Shown: positions 58,835 through 64,000 of the stretch, one piece after another
Numbering within the stretch: position 1 is the first letter of the stretch
How the letters are laid out: every line of letters begins with the position of its first letter
Assembly (NCBI GenBank): GCA_963774345.1
Contig: CAVZFB010000049.1
Location: 62,001 to 126,000 of the forward strand
DNA length: 64,000 nucleotides
Direction: 5' to 3'
From: AP-15 sp963774345
GTDB lineage: Bacteria > Pseudomonadota > Alphaproteobacteria > ATCC43930 > CGMCC-115725
The notes under the pieces: generated by a model
Told to the model about the DNA's origin: nothing
Seen by the model: only the letters and a program-made list of their open reading frames with translations
Databases searched by the model: none
Program-made: the position numbers and the translations under genes

Positions 58835-60040
58835 ATGGACTACGAAGCCTTTTTCAACGCGCGCCTCGATGCGCTTCGCGGCGAGGGGCGGTACCGCGTC
58901 TTCGCCGACCTCGAGCGGCGCTGCGGTCGCTTCCCGCGCGCTTTCGATCACAGGATCGGCGCCGAGGTGACGGTATGGTGCTCGAACGACTATCTCGGCA
59001 TGGGCCAGCATCCGACGGTCCTGGCCGCGATGGCGGAGGCGCTGCACACCCTCGGCGCCGGCGCCGGCGGCACTCGTAACATTTCGGGCAACAGCCATTA
59101 CCATGTGCTGCTCGAGCGCGAGCTTGCCGGTTTGCACGAGCGCGAAGCGGCGCTGGTCTTCACTTCTGGCTATGTCGCCAACGAGGCGGTACTGTCGACC
59201 CTGGGGCGCGAGATGCCGGGAACGGTTGTGCTGTCAGACGCCCAAAACCACGCCTCGATGATCGCCGGCATCCGCAACAGCCGCGCCGAGAAGCACATCT
59301 TCCGCCATAACGATCCGGATGATGTGGCGCGTTTGCTGGCCGGGATCGCCGCAGGCCGGCCCAAGCTCGTCTGCTTCGAATCGGTCTACTCGATGGACGG
59401 CGACTTCGCGCCGATCGGGGCATTGTGTGACGTGGCCGATCACTATGGCGCGATGACCTATCTCGACGAGGTGCACGCCGTCGGCCTCTACGGCGCGCGT
59501 GGCGGCGGCATCGCCGAGCACCAAGGCGTCATGCACCGCCCAACCGTGATCCAGGGTACGCTCGGCAAGGCGTTTGGGGTCATGGGCGGCTATGTCGCGG
59601 GATCCGCCGCGCTCGTCGATTTTCTGCGCGGCCACGCGCCGGGGTTCATTTTTACGACGGCGTTGCCGCCGGTGCTCGCGGCCGGCGCGCTCGCCAGCCT
59701 TCGCCATTTGAAACAGAGTCGAGTCGAGCGCGACCTCCAGCAACGGCGCGCGGCCACTTTAAAACGCCGCCTCGCCGAGGCAGGACTGCCGGTGATGCCG
59801 TCGCCGAGCCACATCGTCCCGGTCATGGTCGGCGACGCCGAATTGTGCAAAGCCGCCTGCGACGCGCTGCTGCACCGGCATCGCATCTATGTCCAGCCGA
59901 TCAACTATCCGACCGTGCCGAAGGGCGGCGAGCGGCTGCGCCTGACCCCAACGCCGTTGCACAGCGAGGCCGACATCGAAGCGCTGGTGGCCGGCATCGC
60001 CGATGTGTGGGATCGCTTGACCTTGCGCCGCGCCGCCTGA
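58835..60040 (+). CDS. hemA: 5-aminolevulinate synthase
   Basis: The 401-residue PLP enzyme condenses glycine and succinyl-CoA to 5-aminolevulinate, the Shemin-pathway entry to tetrapyrroles and typical of Alphaproteobacteria. Signatures are MDYEAFFNARLDALRGEGRYRVFADLERR, the glycine-rich GAGAGGTRNISGNSHYHVLLERELAGLH, YLDEVHAVGLYGARGGG (PLP Asp/His) and QGTLGKAFGVMGGYVAGS (Schiff-base Lys). ATG 58835 begins the family N-terminus; in-frame ATGs at 58826, 58805 and 58694 are alternatives. It lies directly downstream of the radical SAM pair and convergent with rlmH. Confidence 0.95.
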   Translation: MDYEAFFNARLDALRGEGRYRVFADLERRCGRFPRAFDHRIGAEVTVWCSNDYLGMGQHPTVLAAMAEALHTLGAGAGGTRNISGNSHYHVLLERELAGLHEREAALVFTSGYVANEAVLSTLGREMPGTVVLSDAQNHASMIAGIRNSRAEKHIFRHNDPDDVARLLAGIAAGRPKLVCFESVYSMDGDFAPIGALCDVADHYGAMTYLDEVHAVGLYGARGGGIAEHQGVMHRPTVIQGTLGKAFGVMGGYVAGSAALVDFLRGHAPGFIFTTALPPVLAAGALASLRHLKQSRVERDLQQRRAATLKRRLAEAGLPVMPSPSHIVPVMVGDAELCKAACDALLHRHRIYVQPINYPTVPKGGERLRLTPTPLHSEADIEALVAGIADVWDRLTLRRAA

Positions 60041-60085
60041 GCAGAGACGCAACCCCACCGATCGAGCCTACCGAATTCGCGCAAG

Positions 60086-60529
60086 TCACTCCCGGTGATA
60101 AGGGTGGCCGGCGAGGATCTGCTGGGTGCGGTAGAGCTGTTCGAGCAGCAGGCCGCGAACCAATAGATGCGGCCAGGTCGGCGGCCCCAACGACATCGCC
60201 GTCTGGGCGCGTTCGAGGACCGCCGCACCCAGCCCCTCGGCGCCGCCGATGGCGAAAGCGAGTTCACCGCAGCCGCGGTCGCGCCACAGCGCGACCTGGC
60301 CGGCGAGCTCGCGGCTCGACCATGGCGCGCCATGCTCGTCGAGTGCGATCAGGGGCGCCCCCGACGGTAGCGCCTTCAGAATCAGTTCGGCCTCCCGCTC
60401 CTTCAGCAGCGCCGCCGGCAGACGCTGGCGCACTTCGAACTCGACGATCGCCGGGGGCGGCGCGATCCTCCCGGCGTAGAGCGTCTGCAGCTCCTTGAAC
60501 GGCCCGCCGCGCAGTCTGCCGATGGCCAA
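60086..60529 (-). CDS. rlmH: 23S rRNA (pseudouridine1915-N3)-methyltransferase RlmH
   Basis: The ~147-residue SPOUT methyltransferase shows PLIALDEHGAPWSSRELAGQV, FAIGGAEGLG (SAM-binding knot) and the C-terminal EQLYRTQQILAGHPYHRE, the RlmH signature. It methylates helix 69 of 23S rRNA. The first start codon is TTG at 60529; the frame extends a few residues upstream (IRYRIL) and may begin with a rarer codon. Its place after rsfS on the minus strand, 31 bp apart, is the common rsfS-rlmH order. Confidence 0.92.
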   Translation of the reverse strand: MAIGRLRGGPFKELQTLYAGRIAPPPAIVEFEVRQRLPAALLKEREAELILKALPSGAPLIALDEHGAPWSSRELAGQVALWRDRGCGELAFAIGGAEGLGAAVLERAQTAMSLGPPTWPHLLVRGLLLEQLYRTQQILAGHPYHRE

Positions 60530-60560
60530 AATGCGGTAGCGGATCGGCCGAGTTCCCGAG

Positions 60561-60965
60561 CTATTGCCGAACCGCCTCGGCGTCGGGGAATGCCTCGCTC
60601 CACAGTTTTTCGAGGTTGTAGTAGGCGCGGATTTCGGGCCGGAACAGATGCACGATCACATCACCGGCGTCGATCAGGACCCAATCACCCTGCGTCTTGC
60701 CCTCGATCGAAATCCGCGCCCGAGACGACAGCGCCGCTTCGAGGTGCTCGGTCAGCGCCGCCACTTGTCGCGCCACTCGGCCGCTCGCGACCACCATGTA
60801 ATCGGCGATCGTGGTTTTGCCGGCGAGATCGATCGTCACGATGTCTTCGGCTTTGCCGTCTTCGAGCGTCGTCAGGACGAGACCAAGGAGCTCTTTTGGC
60901 GTGGCACGGGGGAATCGCCGGGGGCGGGCGGGATTGCGAGACGGCAGCGCGGTGATCGTGGCCAA
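60561..60965 (-). CDS. rsfS: Ribosomal silencing factor RsfS
   Basis: The 134-residue RsfS/DUF143 protein shows PKELLGLVLTTLEDGKAEDIVTIDLAGKTTIADYMVVASGRVARQVAALTEHLEAAL, GDWVLIDAGDVIVHLFRPEIRAYYNLEKLW. It binds ribosomal protein L14 and blocks subunit joining in starvation. TTG at 60965 follows AAGGACC and is the likely start. The frame remains open upstream through the nadD coding region with no stop between, so the two are in one reading frame; whether this makes a fusion protein or a read-through artefact is unclear. Confidence 0.88.
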   Translation of the reverse strand: MATITALPSRNPARPRRFPRATPKELLGLVLTTLEDGKAEDIVTIDLAGKTTIADYMVVASGRVARQVAALTEHLEAALSSRARISIEGKTQGDWVLIDAGDVIVHLFRPEIRAYYNLEKLWSEAFPDAEAVRQ

Positions 60966-61565
60966 TTCGGGTCCTTGCTCCGCTAAGGTTGGTGACAGGA
61001 TCTGTTTACGCTCGGTGCGAATAAGGGTCGCGGAAGTCGGATCGAGCTTAGTGTGGAAAAACGCCCAGGCCGGCGGTTTCGTTTCAGCCAGCCGGCGCGC
61101 GGCGGTGCACGATAGGCGCTCTCGGGCAAAGCGCCGGGCAGCGAGGCCGGCGAGCGCCCTTAGAGAGTAGGAAGGGCGATCGAACACGGCGATCGCGACC
61201 GTCCAGAAGATCTCGGCCCAGCGCTCCCAGTGCCGGATCTGAACCAGATTGTCGCCCCCCATCAGCCATACAAAGCGCAGCCGCGGAAAGCGCCGGCGCA
61301 TGGCCTTCAGGGTTTCGACGGTATAGTGCGAGCGGCCGAGCCGGTTTTCGAGATCGGTCACCCGGATGCGCTTGTGCCCGGCCGCGACCTGTCGCGCCTG
61401 GTCGAGCCGAGCCGCGAACGGCGCCATGCCGGCCACCGGCTTCAGCGGGTTCTGCGGCGAGACCATCCACCACACCTCGTCGAGGTCGAGGCGTTGCAGC
61501 GCGGTCAGGCTCAGGTGCAGATGGCCGCGATGGGCCGGGTTGAACGAGCCGCCGAGCAGTCCGAT
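60561..61565 (-). CDS. nadD: Nicotinate-nucleotide adenylyltransferase NadD, in frame with RsfS and lacking a clear start
   Basis: The nucleotidyltransferase signature GLLGGSFNPAHRGHLHL (HxGH) begins at about 61562. WWMVSPQNPLKP, RIRVTDLENRLGRSHYTVETLKAMRRR, FVWLMGGDNLVQIRHWERW and the C-terminal FHTKLDPTSATLIR follow. It makes NaAD from NaMN and ATP. Two oddities stand out. The only in-frame codons between the proA stop (61611) and the HxGH strand are not ATG, GTG or TTG, so the start is unknown. No stop separates it from rsfS, giving one long frame. A missing or extra base at either place would explain both; a real NadD-RsfS fusion is the alternative. Confidence 0.7.
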   Translation of the reverse strand: MGLLGGSFNPAHRGHLHLSLTALQRLDLDEVWWMVSPQNPLKPVAGMAPFAARLDQARQVAAGHKRIRVTDLENRLGRSHYTVETLKAMRRRFPRLRFVWLMGGDNLVQIRHWERWAEIFWTVAIAVFDRPSYSLRALAGLAARRFARERLSCTAARRLAETKPPAWAFFHTKLDPTSATLIRTERKQILSPTLAEQGPELATITALPSRNPARPRRFPRATPKELLGLVLTTLEDGKAEDIVTIDLAGKTTIADYMVVASGRVARQVAALTEHLEAALSSRARISIEGKTQGDWVLIDAGDVIVHLFRPEIRAYYNLEKLWSEAFPDAEAVRQ

Positions 61566-61610
61566 GCGGCGATGCCGCGACGCTCGCCGGCCGGCTCTCG
61601 GCGAAGGTGG

Positions 61611-62919
61611 TCAGGGGCGCACCTGACCGCTGCCGCGCACCAGGTATTTGTAGGTCGTCAATTGCTCGGCGCCGACCGGACCGCGCGGCGGCAGCCGCTG
61701 GGTCGAGATGCCGATCTCGGCGCCCAAGCCAAACTCGCCGCCATCGGCGAACTGGGTCGAGGCGTTGACCAGCACGATGGCGCTGTCGACCTCGCGCAGA
61801 AACCGCTCCGCGGCCTCCTGGTCTTCGGTCACGATCGCATCGGTGTGATGCGAGCCCCAGCGGTTGACATGCGCAATGGCGCCGTCGACGCCGTCGACGA
61901 TGGCGACCGACAGGATCGCGTCGAGATATTCGGTGCGCCAATCCTCCTCGCTGGCCGGCAACACCGCGGGATCGATCGCCCGCGTCTGGTCGTCGCCGCG
62001 CAATTCGCAGCCCGCCGCGCGCAGATCGGCGAGGATCGCCGGCAGTTGGCGCCGTGGCCTTGCGGTCGACGAGCAGCGTTTCGGTGGCGCCGCAGATCGA
62101 CACCCGCCGCATCTTGGCGTTCAGCACGATCGCCCGCGCCTTGGCGGGATCGGCGGCGCCGTCGACATAGGTGTGGCAGAGCCCCTCGAGATGGGCGATC
62201 ACCGGGATCCGGCTGTCGCGCTGCACCCGCTCGATCAAGGAACGCCCGCCGCGCGGCACGATCACGTCGATGTATTCGCTCATGCCGAGCATCAGGCCGA
62301 CCGCGGCGCGGTCGCGAGTCGGCACCAGCTGGATCGCGGCTTCGGGCAATCCGGCCGCGCGCACCCCTTCGACCAAGGCGGCGGCCAGCGCGCGCGAGGA
62401 ATAGAAACTTTCCGACCCGCCGCGCAGGATCGCGGCATTGCCGGATTTGAGCGCCAGCCCGCCGGCATCGGCGGTGACGTTCGGGCGGCTCTCATAGATG
62501 ATGCCGATAACGCCGAGCGGCACCGCGACGCGCTCGATGTCTAGCCCGTTCGGTCGCCTCCATCGAGCCAACGTGCGGCCGACCGGGTCGGGCAATTCGG
62601 CGATCGCTTCGAGCCCGGCGGCGATCGCCTCCAACCGCTTGGAATCGAGCGCGAGGCGGTCGCGCAGCGTCGGAGAGAGACCCTCGGCCTCGGCGAGGTC
62701 GCGGGCATTGGCGGCGAGGATCTCCGCCTCACCATCGCGCACGCTCTGCGCCGCAGCACGCAATGCGTCTGTCTTGGCTTCGGCCGAGGCGAGAGCCAGG
62801 GAAGCGGCAGCGGCGCGGGCGCGACGCCCGATCCCAGCCATCTCGCTCGCCAGTGCGCCATCGGGTGCGGCGGCGCGGCTTCGCGACAAGGCTTCGCCAG
62901 TCACTGGGTTTGGCGTCAT
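61611..62919 (-). pseudogene. proA: Glutamate-5-semialdehyde dehydrogenase ProA with one frameshift
   Basis: ProA reduces gamma-glutamyl phosphate in proline synthesis. From ATG 62919 the frame encodes AAASLALASAEAKTDALRAAAQSVRDGEAEILAANARDL, VAVPLGVIGIIYESRPNVTADAGGLALKSGNAAILRGGSE and, around the active site, HLEGLCHTYVDGAADP and MRRVSICGATETLLVDRKA. Near 62050 the frame shifts, and RQLPAILADLRAAGCELRGDD, SEEDWRTEYLDAILSVAIVDGVDGAIAHVNRWGSHHTDAIVTEDQEAAERF and the TYKYLVRGSGQVRP end lie in the next frame to the stop at 61611. Overlaps proB by 4 bp. With one base corrected it is a normal ~420-residue enzyme. Confidence 0.85.
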
Positions 62920-64000
62920 TGGCGTTCGGTCACCACCAGATCGTCGCGATGAATAATCTCATCGCGACCACGGTAGCCGAGGATGCCGGCAATTTCACCA
63001 CTCTTGTGCCCGGCAATGCGGCGAATGTCGGTGCTGGAGTAGGCGGAAAGCCCGCGCCCGGCCTCGCCGCCCGAGCGGGTGCGCACGATTACCGGCGTCG
63101 CCGCGCTCGAACTCGCCCTCGACAGCGACGACGCCGGCCGGCAGCAGGCTGCTGCCCCGACGCAATGCCTCGAGCGGCCCCGTCGTCGACGATGACCATG
63201 CCCGACGGGTCGACGGTCCCGGCGATCCACGATTTGCGCGCCGAACGCGGCTCCCCTCGCGGCAGAAACAACGTCGCCCGCGCTCCGGCCTCGATCGCGG
63301 CAAGCGGAGCCGGTCGGGGCATCGCCATTCGGGCACGCCGCGGGCGATCAGCATGCAGCAGCCGGCGTTCATCGCGATGCGAGCGGCGGCGAGCTTGGTC
63401 ACCATTCCGCCGGAGCTGTAGCCGGGTGCGGCTTCGCCGGCCATCGCTTCTATTTCGGGGCCGATCTCGCGCACCGTTGCCAGATGGCGGGCGTCCGGCT
63501 GCTTGCGCGGATCGGCGGTGTAGAGCCCGTCGATATCGGACAGCAGCACCAGCATGTCGGCGCTGGTCATCTGCGCGACCCGGGCGGCGAGCCGGTCGTT
63601 GTCGCCAAAGCGGATCTCGGCGGTAGCGATCGTGTCGTTTTCGTTGACGACGGGAACCGCACCCAGCCGCAACAACTGAGCGAAGGTCGCGCGCGCGTTC
63701 AAATGCCGCCGCCGTTCCTCGGTATCTTCCAGGGTCAACAGGATCTGGGCGACGGTGAGGCCATGGCGAGCCAGCGCCTCCTGATAGGCGTGGGCGAGGC
63801 GAATCTGCCCGGTTGCGGCCGCAGCCTGTTTCTCTTCGAGCCGGAGGCGATTTTCGGCGAGCTCCAGATGACGGCGACCGATCGCGATCGCGCCGGAGGA
63901 GACGACGATCACCTCCTGACCCCTGTCGCGACAGCGAGCGACATCATCGGCCAATATCTCGAGCCACTCTCGACGGATCTCGCCGCTGTCGGCCACCAGC
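62916..64000 (-). pseudogene. proB: Glutamate 5-kinase ProB, partial (5' end outside window), with three frameshifts
   Basis: The frame enters at the window edge and encodes EIRREWLEILADDVARCRDRGQEVIVVSSGAIAIGRRHLELAENRLRLEEKQAAAATGQ, FAQLLRLGAVPVVNENDTIATAEIRFGDNDRLAARVAQMTSADMLVLLSDIDGLYTADPRK and YSSGGMVTKLAAARIAMNAGCCMLIARGVPEW, the amino acid kinase core. Frameshifts near 63328, 63170 and 63090 then move the C-terminal PUA domain between frames (APLAAIEAGARATLFLPRGEP, ALRRGSSLLPAGVVAVEGEFERGDA, and VIVRTRSGGEAGRGLSAYSSTDIRRIAGHKS through GILGYRGRDEIIHRDDLVV). ProB phosphorylates glutamate for proline synthesis. Three shifts in ~240 bp of an intact-looking gene point to base-call errors. 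Confidence 0.85.

Noticed and set aside
61230..62450. 406-codon plus-strand frame over nadD and proA
   Set aside because: Antisense shadow of conserved genes, with no recognisable domain.
1..64000. Search for tRNA, rRNA, CRISPR arrays, insertion sequences and prophage genes
   Set aside because: No tRNA-like T-loop motif in the intergenic regions, no regularly spaced repeats, no transposase or integrase frame and no phage structural genes were seen by eye; small RNAs cannot be excluded.

Overview
The window reads as a GC-rich chromosomal segment of an alphaproteobacterium, possibly Rhodospirillales-like. The strongest evidence is a CtrA response regulator (34051-34800) convergent with its histidine phosphotransferase ChpT (34870-35493), both restricted to Alphaproteobacteria. 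Supporting evidence is a glycine-dependent ALA synthase (HemA), a DUF2155 gene beside aat, aroQ-accB-accC order and proB-proA-nadD-rsfS-rlmH order. I see no rRNA, tRNA, CRISPR array, insertion sequence or prophage.

Layout. 1-7000: partial MFS transporter, CYTH-CHAD protein, msrA, an MlaC-like lipid-binding protein, a truncated amidohydrolase, a PAP2 enzyme and mutL. 7000-12750: a nitrogen-scavenging island with two isochorismatase-fold amidohydrolases (the second closely resembling biuret hydrolase BiuH), an NCS2-like permease, an ATP-grasp ligase and an AtzF-type allophanate hydrolase. The island is preceded by a textbook sigma-54 promoter at 7154-7169. 12900-24540: accessory region with a decayed luciferase-like monooxygenase, a PEP-CTERM protein with its own sigma-54 promoter, a LigJ-type hydratase plus Rieske oxygenase, an HTH-PIN gene pair, flavin enzymes, an ABC substrate-binding protein, an AT-richer DUF3800 gene and a CNT nucleoside transporter.

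24530-41400 is mostly core: AI-2E permease, a small stress-protein cluster (DUF883-like, CsbD, a 26-residue membrane peptide, PRC-barrel), aroQ-accBC, aat (frameshifted), DUF2155, a CoA-transferase/lyase pair, ctrA/chpT, an OFA-type transporter with a 43-residue partner, and the Moco genes mobA-fdhD and moaA followed by nadK. 41400-55000 is accessory: a frameshifted D-2-hydroxyacid dehydrogenase, an FMN-dependent hydroxyacid oxidase, an uncharacterised membrane operon with a two-lobed retropepsin-like protein, VOC, class III cyclase, arylamine N-acetyltransferase, LVIVD, DUF1989, amidase, lipoprotein and cupin genes.

55000-64000: a tandem pair of very similar radical SAM proteins, hemA, then rlmH, rsfS, nadD, proA and proB on the minus strand. 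proA carries one frameshift, proB three, and nadD has no recognisable start codon. aat and the dehydrogenase also carry single frameshifts. Lesions of this kind in core genes suggest either indel errors in the assembly or real decay; raw reads would decide.

The most noteworthy signals are the sigma-54-controlled biuret-type island with an unexplained ATP-grasp enzyme, the sigma-54 promoter of the orphan PEP-CTERM gene, the tandem radical SAM pair upstream of hemA, and two perfect CRP-type palindromes (33590-33611 and 41844-41859).
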